Assembly (NCBI RefSeq): GCF_012295525.1
Contig: NZ_CP051167.1
Coordinates: 1,550,001 to 1,614,000, forward strand
From: Oxynema aestuarii AP17
GTDB lineage: Bacteria; Cyanobacteriota; Cyanobacteriia; Cyanobacteriales; Laspinemataceae
Direction of reading: 5' to 3'
Length of the DNA stretch: 64,000 nucleotides
Numbering within the stretch: the stretch's first letter is position 1; each line of letters opens with the position of its first letter. A model generated the notes under the pieces. It did not search any database, was not told where the DNA came from, and saw only the letters and a list, made by a program, of their open reading frames with translations. Shown piece after piece: positions 36,427-46,202 of this stretch. The position numbers and the translations under genes were made by a program.

Positions 36427-37056
36427 ATGACCATACTTAACGAACAGCAGCAAGATGCAGTTACCGAGTTAATTAATATCGGTTTTGCTCGCACGGCAGC
36501 ATCGTTATCGGACTTGACCGGACATCGCATTTTACTCAATGCTCCCCAAGTTTCCGTCCATCCGATGGAAGAACTTTTACCAGAACTCAGCAGTTTTATT
36601 CAAGGAGAAGTCGCAACAGTCAGTCAAATTTTCAACGGGTCGATCGCCGGAAATGCTTTATTAGTTTTGAACTACGAAGGGGCAATGATGCTTACCGATT
36701 TGCTATTGCCTCACGATTACCCATCGAGTCACCGTCTCGACGCTTCCGCCTGTGAAGTTTTGACGGAAGTTGGTAATATTTTGCTCAATGCTTGTTTGAG
36801 TGTGTTCGGTAATCTTCTCAAGATTTATATCTCTTTTTCCGTGCCGAGTTTGCATCTCGAAGCCCTCAGTGTTTTACTCGATTCCCTGACCATCGGCGAT
36901 GAGGGAATGAAATACGCCCTCGTGGTTTATACGAAATTCACAATGCGCGATAGTTCTGTCAATGGATATTTATTAATTGTTTTGGGGGTTCTGTCTTTAG
37001 ATTCATTTCTTGAGGCGATCGATACTTGGTCGCAATCGGGGGAATTGCCAACTTAA
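36427..37056 (+). CDS. cheC: CheC-family CheY-P phosphatase
   Basis: The 209-residue protein carries both active-site motifs of CheC, pattern D/S-x3-E-x2-N-x22-P. Site one is Asp10, Glu14, Asn17 and Pro40 (in AVTELINIGF). Site two is Glu110, Glu114, Asn117 and Pro140 (in CEVLTEVGNILLN), with Glu where Asp or Ser is usual. The fold is otherwise complete, including a middle beta sheet. It should remove phosphate from CheY; in Bacillus it also depends on CheD, for which no gene lies in this window. It sits immediately downstream of the second cheY. Confidence 0.85.
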   Translation: MTILNEQQQDAVTELINIGFARTAASLSDLTGHRILLNAPQVSVHPMEELLPELSSFIQGEVATVSQIFNGSIAGNALLVLNYEGAMMLTDLLLPHDYPSSHRLDASACEVLTEVGNILLNACLSVFGNLLKIYISFSVPSLHLEALSVLLDSLTIGDEGMKYALVVYTKFTMRDSSVNGYLLIVLGVLSLDSFLEAIDTWSQSGELPT

Positions 37057-37543
37057 TCGCAATCGATAGTTAACGGAACAAATCTAGGGTTAGATCGCTC
37101 GAACAGAGCAATTCAACTGAGTTTTAATAACCGAGGGATTTTCCAACCGTCGAACTCCTAGGAAATCATAGCTCTCAAGATATAGGAATTTCATTGAAAA
37201 TGTAAACCAATTCTATAAAAGGTCACAGGCGATCTGAGGGAAAACAACAAAAAAACAACAAAATCTGAAAAGTCAATTAGAAGAAAACTTTCAATTATCC
37301 TTTAAATTTGTAAATGGCGGATTTAAATCGATGAAAATGGGTTTTTCAAGCATTTTAAAGAAGATTTTTAATTTTCATTCCTAGAAGGGCGATTCTCCTC
37401 GATCCACGCTCCGCGATCGCCCCTACAATAAGTCTGCAACAACTCGGATAAGGCGAGCCATATCTACCGTCCTCCAACATCATTCAAATCAATTTGAGAT
37501 GTTTTATTTTCTCTAATATTTTCTCTAATTAGGCCAGTGACAC
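37057..37543. other. Spacer between cheC and cheB
   Basis: This AT-rich spacer (487 bases) separates cheB from the rest of the cluster, so cheB probably has its own promoter. A run CAACAAAAAAACAACAAAATC lies at 37245-37265. No gene or strong hairpin was recognised. Confidence 0.35.
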
Positions 37544-38587
37544 ATGAATCAAATCATCAAAGTGCTAATTGTGGACGATTCTGCTTACGTCCGTAAAATG
37601 GTTAAAGAAATGTTGTATCGCAGTCCGTTTATTGAAGTGGTAGGGACGGCGCATAACGGTCAAGAAGCATTGGAACTGGTAGAACAACTCAACCCAGACG
37701 TGGTGACTTTAGATTTGATCATGCCGGAAATGGACGGGGTGGAGTTTTTGCGCCAGCAAATGGCAAAGCGACCGATTCCGGCAATTGTTGTCAGTATTGC
37801 CAGTGAAGATGGCCAAAAAACTCTCGCTGCTTTAGAAGCGGGAGCGGTAGATTTCGTTCACAAGCCGACGGCGTTAGCGACAGAAAAAATTTTTGAAATT
37901 AGTGACGATCTGATTGAAAAAGTGAAAGCAGCCGCCACGATCGCCCCCCATCATTTATTAGGAACTGAAGTGAAACCGCAGGTAGTTTCGTCGCCGCTTT
38001 CGGCTCAATTTCACAAATCGGTGGATTTGGTGGCGATCGGCATTTCTACAGGCGGTCCGCAAGCTTTGGCGAATTTGATTCCTCAGTTGCCCTCCGATTT
38101 TCCCGTTCCGATCGCGATCGTGCTGCACATGCCTGTCGGCTATACGGACATGTACGCCCGCCGTCTGGACGAGCAATCCTCCCTGACGGTCCTGGAAGCG
38201 GAAGAAGGGCAAATTTTACGTCCCGGTCTGGTGACGATCGCCAAAGCGGGGCGCCATCTCAAGTTCCTGGTTCACTCGGACGGGACCACTCGCGTCCATC
38301 TCGATGCCCGTCCCTTCGATACCCTGCACCGTCCCTCGGTGGATGTCATGTTTCGCTCGGCTGCGGATGTTTTCGGCGCCCGGGTCTTGGGAGTTGTGAT
38401 GACGGGTATGGGTTGCGATGGCAAGGAGGGAGCCGCCTGGATTAAGGCGAAAGGCGGCACGATCGTGACGGAAGCCGAGGAAAGTTGCGTGGTTTACGGA
38501 ATGCCGCGATCGCTGGTAGAAGCGGGATTGAGCGATCGCCAGGTTCCCTTAAAACAGATGGCTCAAGTGATTCTCAATTCCATTTGA
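37544..38587 (+). CDS. cheB: Chemotaxis methylesterase CheB
   Basis: The 347-residue protein has a receiver (1-125, phospho-Asp57 in VVTLDLIMPEMDG) joined to a methylesterase domain. The catalytic triad is visible: Ser168 in AIGISTGGPQ, His195 in IAIVLHMPVG and Asp292 in GVVMTGMGCDG. It removes receptor methyl groups and deamidates Gln residues after phosphorylation by CheA, resetting sensitivity. Together with CheR it shows that this cluster carries a full methylation-adaptation loop. It stands 487 bases after cheC on the same strand. Confidence 0.95.
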   Translation: MNQIIKVLIVDDSAYVRKMVKEMLYRSPFIEVVGTAHNGQEALELVEQLNPDVVTLDLIMPEMDGVEFLRQQMAKRPIPAIVVSIASEDGQKTLAALEAGAVDFVHKPTALATEKIFEISDDLIEKVKAAATIAPHHLLGTEVKPQVVSSPLSAQFHKSVDLVAIGISTGGPQALANLIPQLPSDFPVPIAIVLHMPVGYTDMYARRLDEQSSLTVLEAEEGQILRPGLVTIAKAGRHLKFLVHSDGTTRVHLDARPFDTLHRPSVDVMFRSAADVFGARVLGVVMTGMGCDGKEGAAWIKAKGGTIVTEAEESCVVYGMPRSLVEAGLSDRQVPLKQMAQVILNSI

Positions 38588-38685
38588 GATGGGGGAGTTG
38601 AGAGTTGAGAGTTGAGATGGAGACGGATTGGTGAACTCTCTGGCTGTTTTTTATGGAATGGTTCCCACGCCCTTTTCGCCTCCGG

Positions 38686-39675
38686 CTAATCTACCAAGAT
38701 CGTCTGTCCCGTGTCGCAACTTTGACGGATGGCGTCGGCGACTTGTAAAGAATAGAGACTTTGTTCGGGGGTGACGTAGAGGGGTTTTCCCGTGGTGAGG
38801 GTATCGAGGACGGCTGCGGTGTCGCGGGCGAATAAACCGCGACGGGAAGAGACGGGGAGTTCGGTGGTTTGGTCGTCGCGCACGAGGAGTGCCGTATCGC
38901 CATCGATCGTGAGGGTGGCGCTACTCCCATAAACTTCTAATTTTCGTTCGGCTTTCCAGAAGCGATCGCCTTTCCCATACACGATTTCGGCGATCGCGCC
39001 GTCGGCGAGACGCAGTTGGGCGTCGCACAAACAGGCGGTGTAAAATCCCGGTTCGGAGGCGTCCCAAAATTGGCTCTGTCCGCTTACGGTGGCAACGCGA
39101 CCGAGGGCATCGGTGATTCGGTGAACTCGGGAGAGGGCGCCGACGAGAGGAAATCCAAACCAATCGCGATGGTAGGTCCACTTTTGGGGGGCGGGGCGTT
39201 TGGGGGAAAAGGTGATGTAACGGGCGTAAAAGACGCGCCCGACGGCTTCGAGGGCGTCTTTGAAGGCTTGATGAACGCCGCCGAGGAGTTCGATATGTTC
39301 GACGTGGAGCAGTTGACGGCGATCGCGCGCCAGTTGGACGATCGCCCGGGCTTCGCCGGGGTCGAGGGCGAGGGGATATTCGACGATGACTTGTTTTCCG
39401 GCTTCCAGGGCGGCCCGGGCAATCGCGCCGTGGTCGCGGTTAATCGTACAGATAATAATGAGGTCGAGATCCGGGCGATCGAGCAGGGTTTCCCAGGAGT
39501 CGAAGGCTTGAGCGCCGTAAGTTTGGCTGAATTCCCGAGTTTTTTCGGCGCGGTGTCCCGCAACGGCGACCAAGCGGGCGCGATCGTCTTGTTGTAGGTA
39601 ATCGGCGCGCAGTTTCGCCGCAAATCCAGTTCCGACCAGTCCGACAGTAATCGGAGTTTTCATAGACAAATTCAT
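38686..39675 (-). CDS. Gfo/Idh/MocA-family NAD(P)-dependent oxidoreductase
   Basis: This 329-residue protein starts with a Rossmann fold (TVGLVGTGFAAKLRADYL) and continues with the family signature VIVEYPLALDPGEARAIV, where the usual EKP is EYP, so the conserved Lys of the active site is replaced by Tyr. The C-terminal alpha/beta domain follows (ELLGGVHQAFKDALEAVGRV). Family members oxidise sugars or related compounds, including biliverdin for BvdR. The Lys loss makes a sugar dehydrogenase less certain. A start at 39675 has a GGATGG site three bases before; the ATG at 39663 is an alternative. It is divergent from petF. Confidence 0.75.
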   Translation of the reverse strand: MNLSMKTPITVGLVGTGFAAKLRADYLQQDDRARLVAVAGHRAEKTREFSQTYGAQAFDSWETLLDRPDLDLIIICTINRDHGAIARAALEAGKQVIVEYPLALDPGEARAIVQLARDRRQLLHVEHIELLGGVHQAFKDALEAVGRVFYARYITFSPKRPAPQKWTYHRDWFGFPLVGALSRVHRITDALGRVATVSGQSQFWDASEPGFYTACLCDAQLRLADGAIAEIVYGKGDRFWKAERKLEVYGSSATLTIDGDTALLVRDDQTTELPVSSRRGLFARDTAAVLDTLTTGKPLYVTPEQSLYSLQVADAIRQSCDTGQTILVD

Positions 39676-40046
39676 AAACCATCCAGTGGCGATTGAGTGG
39701 CGATCGCGCGGCGATCGCTGTTTTCACGTGCATTATCCACTTATCTGGTCTTGCCCGATCGCCGTTCGAGCTTGAATTCTAGGCTCCGTAGCGGCGATCG
39801 CGAATCGTGGGTCGGCGATCGGGCAACAGAAGGACCAGCATAGGTATAAGCAATCAGGATGAAATTAGAAATTTTTATAATAAATTTTGTTTAAAACTCA
39901 GCCTTTAGTGGGGTTGCAACCTTCGATTTTTCCCGTACTATCTATGATATGAGAAACCTACAACTTGACTTACCTCTTGATTGAGCCGTAAGTTATGTAT
40001 TAGGTAAACTTATCTTTATCGTCGATTAATTTGAGAGGATTACTGA
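39676..40046. other. Divergent promoter region of the oxidoreductase and petF
   Basis: The 371-base AT-rich spacer holds the petF promoter. TTGACT at 39965 and TATGTA at 39994 are possible elements, but their spacing is too long to call a promoter. GAGAGGA at 40031-40037 is the probable ribosome site of petF. No other gene was seen. Confidence 0.35.
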
Positions 40047-40346
<300 letters not shown>

Positions 40347-40470
40347 GAATAGCGAACGACAAGCGGTCTGGGTGCCGCCACTTCGGCTCTCAGGATCCCG
40401 TCAGCCGCAGGAGAATCGCTCAGATGCCCCGTGCGGCGATCGCGAAGAAATAAAAATCAAAGAATTGAAC

Positions 40471-40657
40471 AGTAGGGTAGGGCATACCCGAATTCACGCT
40501 TGGGGAGTCGTTCCGTCAACAGACTTGCTGTAAAAGGTGTAGTCGGACGGTTACATGAAACAGTAAGACCCATGCTAACCCTTCGACTTCGCTCGGGGTT
40601 GGTGGAGGCAAGATTCAACCCAAGAATCCTCGCGCCTTGAGGACGAGGAATGCCAAA
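40471..40657 (+). ncRNA. Probable omegaRNA / right-end relic of a TnpB-type element
   Basis: The stretch ends like the conserved 3' part of cyanobacterial TnpB omegaRNAs: AGTAAGACCCATGCTAACCC, then GGGGTTGGTGGAGGCAAG, ATTCAACCCAAGAATCC, and a terminal hairpin TCCTCG/CGAGGA (40627-40649) before TGCCAA. An AACCC/GGGTT stem is at 40577-40600. No tnpB frame lies upstream: petF ends at 40346. It is therefore probably a deleted element, leaving only the RNA scaffold. The match is from memory of the family, not a search, and the left end cannot be placed. Confidence 0.45.
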
Positions 40658-40660
40658 TTT

Positions 40661-40690
40661 TAGGGTTACCTTTTTAGGTAACCCTATTTT
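40661..40690 (+). terminator. Rho-independent terminator, probably of petF
   Basis: TAGGGTTACC (40661-40670) pairs perfectly with GGTAACCCTA (40677-40686), loop TTTTTA, then TTTT. The stem is symmetrical and could also act for the minus strand. It is the first strong terminator after petF. Confidence 0.75.
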
Positions 40691-40746
40691 GTGACCGGGG
40701 AGTGGGGAGAATTCTATCTCGTTCCAAGATTCCCCCCATCTAAACT

Positions 40747-40899
40747 CTAATAGTTCAAGTAACCATGACCATAAATAAAGTTTTGACGGATTAGATAATT
40801 AGCCGCATTGTAGAGATTTTTGGAATGCAATGATAACTCATCTATCTCATCCCAAAACCTATGACTTTTTTTGATTATATGTCTTTCGGCTAATTTCAC
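40747..40899 (-). pseudogene. Truncated tnpB of an IS607-type element
   Basis: The GTG at 40897-40899 overlaps the tnpA stop by one base (TAGTG) and starts a 50-residue frame that is plainly the N-terminus of TnpB: VKLAERHIIKKSHRFWDEID, then KNLYNAANYLIRQNFI and GHGYLNY followed by a stop. Intact proteins of this type continue for about 350 more residues. None is found downstream, where the sequence meets the petF terminator region. The transposon has lost its RNA-guided nuclease but kept its recombinase. Confidence 0.75.
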
Positions 40900-41465
40900 T
40901 AGCGTTCCTTTAATTCGGCAATAATTTTTTCGGTTTTCCGTTTCGAGCGTCTTAATCCATAAAGACGAGAACAGAATGAAGTAATGATAGCAATTAAATC
41001 TTCCATCAATTCATCTTGTCGATCCTCGCTATGATTGACAATCTCAACGGTTTTTCCCCTCTCTTTTAACAGGATCTCAAGGTAATTCGTCCCAAACCTC
41101 GCCAAACGGTCTTTATGCTCCACTATCAATATATCGTAATGGGAATCGGTTAAAACCTTAGCCAATTTTGGACGATTATCATTTAAACCACTGCCAATTT
41201 CTTTGACGACTTTATAAATTTGATAGCCTCTGGCAATAGCATAATCTTTTAACCGTTCCGCTTGTCGCTCAAGGTGATCTTTATTTTCTGCACTAGAGAC
41301 TCTGGCATAAATACAGGCCATTCTCTCGGTTTTCTTCTTCCCTTCTTCGGTAATGATAATTGTTCCCGAAGGCAGTTGATAGCCCGTTAGATGACCTTTT
41401 TGCCACCATCTCCACGCCGTTTGGTAACTCACCCCGGCTTTTTTGGCATAGTCTGAGAGTTTCAT
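40899..41465 (-). CDS. tnpA: IS607-family serine recombinase (TnpA)
   Basis: This 188-residue protein starts with a MerR-like helix-turn-helix (DYAKKAGVSYQTAWRWWQKG), followed by a small serine recombinase domain: CIYARVSSAENKDHLERQ with the catalytic Ser, and IVEHKDRLARFGTNYLEILL. This is the IS607 TnpA layout. It cuts and rejoins DNA through a Ser-linked intermediate. The C-terminal helix (SKRKTEKIIAELKER) looks complete, so it may be active. Two TGACTAT copies at 41486-41492 and 41496-41502 just before the start may be part of its binding region. Its tnpB partner is truncated. Confidence 0.9.
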   Translation of the reverse strand: MKLSDYAKKAGVSYQTAWRWWQKGHLTGYQLPSGTIIITEEGKKKTERMACIYARVSSAENKDHLERQAERLKDYAIARGYQIYKVVKEIGSGLNDNRPKLAKVLTDSHYDILIVEHKDRLARFGTNYLEILLKERGKTVEIVNHSEDRQDELMEDLIAIITSFCSRLYGLRRSKRKTEKIIAELKER

Positions 41466-41520
41466 GGTTATATCTTAACATGAATGACTATACTTGACTA
41501 TGTATTTAGTTAAACTTTAC

Positions 41521-41626
41521 AATACCATTTTTCTAAACTCTCGATGCAGATGGATCGCCTGTAAGGACACGGCAATGCCGTGTCCCTACCCTCGATCTCT
41601 CTCATTATTTTTGAAAAACGGTATAA
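41521..41626. repeat. MITE-like repeat, copy A
   Basis: About 106 bases are flanked by related inverted ends: AATACCATTTTTC at the left and, in reverse complement, TATACCGTTTTTC at the right. The centre is a perfect palindrome of 21 bases (41565-41585, GGACACGGCA, A, TGCCGTGTCC). A second copy in the opposite orientation is at 63098-63196. No coding capacity. It lies between tnpA and the SpoIID-domain gene, four bases after the latter's stop. Confidence 0.7.
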
Positions 41627-41629
41627 ACT

Positions 41630-43342
41630 CTAAAATTCCTCCTCCCGACCTCGTTGGGGATCTTGCCAAAAAACGATTTCGCGATCGATGGGACGCACTT
41701 CGGTTCCGGGGAAATAAAAGGTGAGGATGCGATCGCTGGTCCATCCCAACCGAGCGAGATTGTGGGCACCAAACTGACTCAAACCGACGCCGTGACCGAA
41801 ACCGCCGCCGACAAAGGTATAACCTTCGAGCTTTTTATCTTTGTCATACATCGGTTCGAGATAAAATAAGGTACTCAACGGGGCGTAAAAGGCTTGCAAA
41901 ATTTCGTCTTTTCGCAAGGTCACCGAACCGAGATCGGTAGTCACCGTCAGTTCGATCGCCCGCCCGGAGGGACTGCGTTTGACGACTCGTGCTTCTCGAA
42001 TTGTTTTAAAATTGCGTAGGGGATGATTCTTGGACTGGAGATAGTCTTTCAAGTCCTTATTCATATCCGCCAGTTTGCTTTCTTCCCGCCAGCGAAATAA
42101 ATCGGTTTTGTCTTCGTTAAACCCTTGTTTCAAACCGATAAAACGGCGAAAATTCTGCTCGTCACTGAGGGAATTGCGCCCTAAGTCCCAGACGTTAGTG
42201 ACGGCGTCGAGGCGGGTTTGCAGGTAGGGGCGATCGCTGCCGTCCCACATGTCCGTATAAGGAGAGGTAACGCCGCCACTGGTGGAAGAATACAACGCAT
42301 CGACCAGCTCGTTATTGTAGGTCAGCACTTTACCCGCCGTAGCGGCGATCGCGCGATCGGCGGGTTCCCAAGTATTCCCCAGTCCTTTATACACCTGACA
42401 GGCGCTACTGGCGCACAGTTCGTAGCCGTCGGTCTCGAAGCGCCGCAAATTTCTTAACGCATAAGTCCGCGCTAAAATTGCCTGAGCTTCCACGGCTGCA
42501 TCCGGCGCCCCCGCCCCAATTTCGTGGGGGACGACGCCGCGCAAATAACTTTCTAATGGAACCTCGTTGACGAGGGTGTAAGTCCCGTAAGCGTCCGGTT
42601 GCAGTCGCAGTTCGCCGCCATAGAGTCGCGGTTCTGGGTCTTTCTCGCCTCTGGCGACTTGGATGCGATCGTTACTCGCAGAGATTTCTAAAACCCGACG
42701 GTGATAGCGGAAACCGTCGAGGGTCCAACTCAAGTGAGGAATGCTCTTATTCACTTCCGTATTGAGAAAGGTCAATTCGTGACCGTTGGTTTGCAAACTC
42801 TGCAAGAGCAAACGACGCAATAGGGGGGTATTGTATACGTCGCGCTTCGCCCAGACTTGCCAGCGTCCGCCGGGACTGGCGAGTTCGACCTCGATCCCTT
42901 GTTGCTGCCATTCTTGGGCGCTTTGTTCCGCATTCTCGAAACTGCGGTGAATGCTCAACACGACCCGTTCTTCTATTTGCGGTTCGGGGAGGGGTTGATT
43001 TTCGAGTTCGATTTTGACTTGTTCCGCTTCTAGAGTTTTGGGATTGCCGTCGCCGCCTTCAAAGCGCAAATAGAGGGTATTTCCGGCAAGGGGTTTGAGA
43101 ATGAGGTCTCTTGTCTCTTTGCTCCCAAAACGCTGAATGACGCCGATTTCCATGAGACGGTTGGACTGGCTGGCGCGGGCCGCGTCCGGGAAGGTCGCCG
43201 CGCCACACAGGAGGGTGAAGGCGCTGATGGCGGTCAGGGAGAGTCGCCGCCACCGGGTTTTCCGGCGATCGCGCGATCGTCTCCCTACAAAAAGTTCGGC
43301 AAGAGGAGCGATGTTAACCTGAGTGCGATCTCGATAGGACAT
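41630..43342 (-). CDS. Exported SpoIID/LytB-domain protein
   Basis: The 570-residue protein has an Arg-rich head, a signal anchor (LSLTAISAFTLLCGAATF), and then an N-terminal region with an SPOR-like part (VVLSIHRSFENAEQSAQEWQ). The C-terminal half is a SpoIID domain: YLRGVVPHEIGAGAPDAAVE, AQAILARTYALRN, YSSTSGGVTSPYTDMWDGSD and GGGFGHGVGLSQFGAHNLAR. SpoIID proteins of sporulating bacteria are lytic transglycosylases that cut denuded peptidoglycan. Cyanobacterial homologues presumably modify septal or lateral murein. It is enclosed by mobile elements on both sides but looks intact. Confidence 0.85.
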   Translation of the reverse strand: MSYRDRTQVNIAPLAELFVGRRSRDRRKTRWRRLSLTAISAFTLLCGAATFPDAARASQSNRLMEIGVIQRFGSKETRDLILKPLAGNTLYLRFEGGDGNPKTLEAEQVKIELENQPLPEPQIEERVVLSIHRSFENAEQSAQEWQQQGIEVELASPGGRWQVWAKRDVYNTPLLRRLLLQSLQTNGHELTFLNTEVNKSIPHLSWTLDGFRYHRRVLEISASNDRIQVARGEKDPEPRLYGGELRLQPDAYGTYTLVNEVPLESYLRGVVPHEIGAGAPDAAVEAQAILARTYALRNLRRFETDGYELCASSACQVYKGLGNTWEPADRAIAATAGKVLTYNNELVDALYSSTSGGVTSPYTDMWDGSDRPYLQTRLDAVTNVWDLGRNSLSDEQNFRRFIGLKQGFNEDKTDLFRWREESKLADMNKDLKDYLQSKNHPLRNFKTIREARVVKRSPSGRAIELTVTTDLGSVTLRKDEILQAFYAPLSTLFYLEPMYDKDKKLEGYTFVGGGFGHGVGLSQFGAHNLARLGWTSDRILTFYFPGTEVRPIDREIVFWQDPQRGREEEF

Positions 43343-43472
43343 GGATGGTCTCGGTTGGCGAAAGGGCTAAAAACATCATCTATTGCTTGCAAATCTCATC
43401 ACCCGTAAAAGCGGTCAGGATGGGATCGCTCGCTTCGATGTCGAGTGGGGTCGAGAGTGAATCCGCTAGATA

Positions 43473-44845
43473 AAACTTACCCAAACTTACCCATCAAGTC
43501 TGAAAGCTTGATGAACAATACGTTTGAGTCGATTTTACTTCCTGCTTCTACCAAGGGAGTTGGCTCGCTCTTGTCCACAGGCGTTAATTTGGCCGTAGCT
43601 CGACCTATTTTTTCCAGATTTTTGGCTGCGTTTAAATCTCTGTCTATTTTGAGATGACAATGGTCGCAACCAAACAGTCTTTCTGATAAGAGTAATGAGT
43701 CTTTAATGCTTCCACAATTAGAACAGATTTTACTAGATGGATAAAATCTGTCTACGATTATTAGTTGTGACCCATATATTTGGCTCTTATATTCCATCTG
43801 CCGTCGGAATTCATAAAACCCCATATCGGCGATAGATTTAGCTAGTTTATGATTGGCCATCATGCCCGATACGTTTAAGTTTTCTATCACATTAACGGCG
43901 TGGTTCTTGCATAATCGTGAGGTCAACTTATGTAACGTATCTTTTCTGAGATTAGCGATTTTCCGATGGAGTTTTTGGACTTGAAGCTGGGACTTTTTTC
44001 GATTGGCAGAGCCGAGACTTTTTCGGCTAACTTGTCTTTGGAGTCTAGCTAGTTTATTTGAATGCTTTTTATATGCTTTTATTCCTTCTATACTTACTCC
44101 CGTTGATAAGGTGGCAAGCGCTTTTATCCCCAAATCTATCCCCACTACATCTGTTTTCTTCTCGGTGGGGGTCACGTTGACATCTATTTTAAACGAAATA
44201 AACCAGCGATCTGCCTCTCGACTAATCGTCACATTTTTGGGTTGATAGTTTCCCGACAGTCTTTCATAAGTTTTCAGAATTCCAATGACAGGAACCTGAA
44301 TTTTATTTTCAGATAATATTTTTATGGTTCCATCTAGAGTAAAGCTGTCTTGTCTGCCTTTTTTCTTGAATTTAGGTCTAGATTTCTTTTTTTTAAAGCA
44401 ATCTTGCCACGCCTGGGCGAGATGCCTGAGAGCGTATTGAGGGGCACACTTAGAAACTTCGTAATACCACAGATTCTCTGGTTTTACTAACTTATTTAAC
44501 CATTTATGTAAGTCAATTGCTGTGGGAAATTTGATTTTTTCATCGGGACGACAACCGGCATTATGTGATAAAATTCCTAAACACAACCCGTGACCCCAAT
44601 TGTAAGCATGACGCGCCACTCCCGCATGACGAGCAAGTTTTTGTCGTTGGGTCAGATTAACTTTAAGTTGTGTTTTAAACCCTAATAACATGGAGTTAAA
44701 TGCTCTACGCTACCAATGGCGCCTAACTAGTGCTAATTTTACCACTACTGATGACTTTATTGACAATTCAGTTTCTAGAAATATTGGTCAATGCTCCGGG
44801 AATTTCTCACAATTTGAGTAAGATTGGGTAATATTGGGTAAGTTT
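43473..44845 (-). mobile_element. TnpB element bounded by inverted repeats
   Basis: The tnpB gene is flanked by 21-base ends: 43473-43493 on one side, and 44825-44845 reversed on the other. They match at 19 of 21 positions and share AAACTTACCCAA. The right end is a tandem of AAACTTACCC, and the tnpB stop codon lies inside it. A CATCAAG/CTTGATG hairpin (43492-43513) next to this end falls in the tnpB 3' end, where an omegaRNA scaffold is expected. No tnpA is present, so movement would need a recombinase in trans. Confidence 0.65.
43477..44691 (-). CDS. tnpB: TnpB RNA-guided endonuclease
   Basis: This 404-residue TnpB has the complete RuvC core: Asp186 in VVGIDLGIKALATLS, Glu270 in VNVIENLNVSGMMANH, and the third acidic motif DRDLNAAKNLEKIG (350 on). 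Its zinc finger has Cys323, Cys326, Cys342 and Cys345 (ICSNCGS, GCDHCHL). It is the ancestor type of Cas12 and would cut DNA matching the guide part of its omegaRNA next to a target-adjacent motif. The gene is complete with no stop. Its companion tnpA is absent; the nearest (40899) belongs to a different, damaged element. Residues at the end (LMGKFG) are encoded by the terminal repeat. Confidence 0.92.
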   Translation of the reverse strand: MLLGFKTQLKVNLTQRQKLARHAGVARHAYNWGHGLCLGILSHNAGCRPDEKIKFPTAIDLHKWLNKLVKPENLWYYEVSKCAPQYALRHLAQAWQDCFKKKKSRPKFKKKGRQDSFTLDGTIKILSENKIQVPVIGILKTYERLSGNYQPKNVTISREADRWFISFKIDVNVTPTEKKTDVVGIDLGIKALATLSTGVSIEGIKAYKKHSNKLARLQRQVSRKSLGSANRKKSQLQVQKLHRKIANLRKDTLHKLTSRLCKNHAVNVIENLNVSGMMANHKLAKSIADMGFYEFRRQMEYKSQIYGSQLIIVDRFYPSSKICSNCGSIKDSLLLSERLFGCDHCHLKIDRDLNAAKNLEKIGRATAKLTPVDKSEPTPLVEAGSKIDSNVLFIKLSDLMGKFG

Positions 44846-44909
44846 TTGGCTTCTGTAGTTAACCCTTGAACAGTATAAGAAGCTCGGGTGATTCTCGCCG
44901 TTCGCCCCC

Positions 44910-46079
<1,170 letters not shown>

Positions 46080-46202
46080 TTACTTTCCCGTGGCGATCGC
46101 TAAATTAATTTAGCGATCGCACGTTTAAGAAAACATAAAAACATGGATAATAGCTTCAAGGTTTTTTAAGCCCGCCCATTGAATAACTCATACCTCATCC
46201 TA

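Noticed and set aside
39965-39999. TTGACT and TATGTA as a petF promoter
   Set aside because: The gap between them is 23 bases, too long for a standard promoter.
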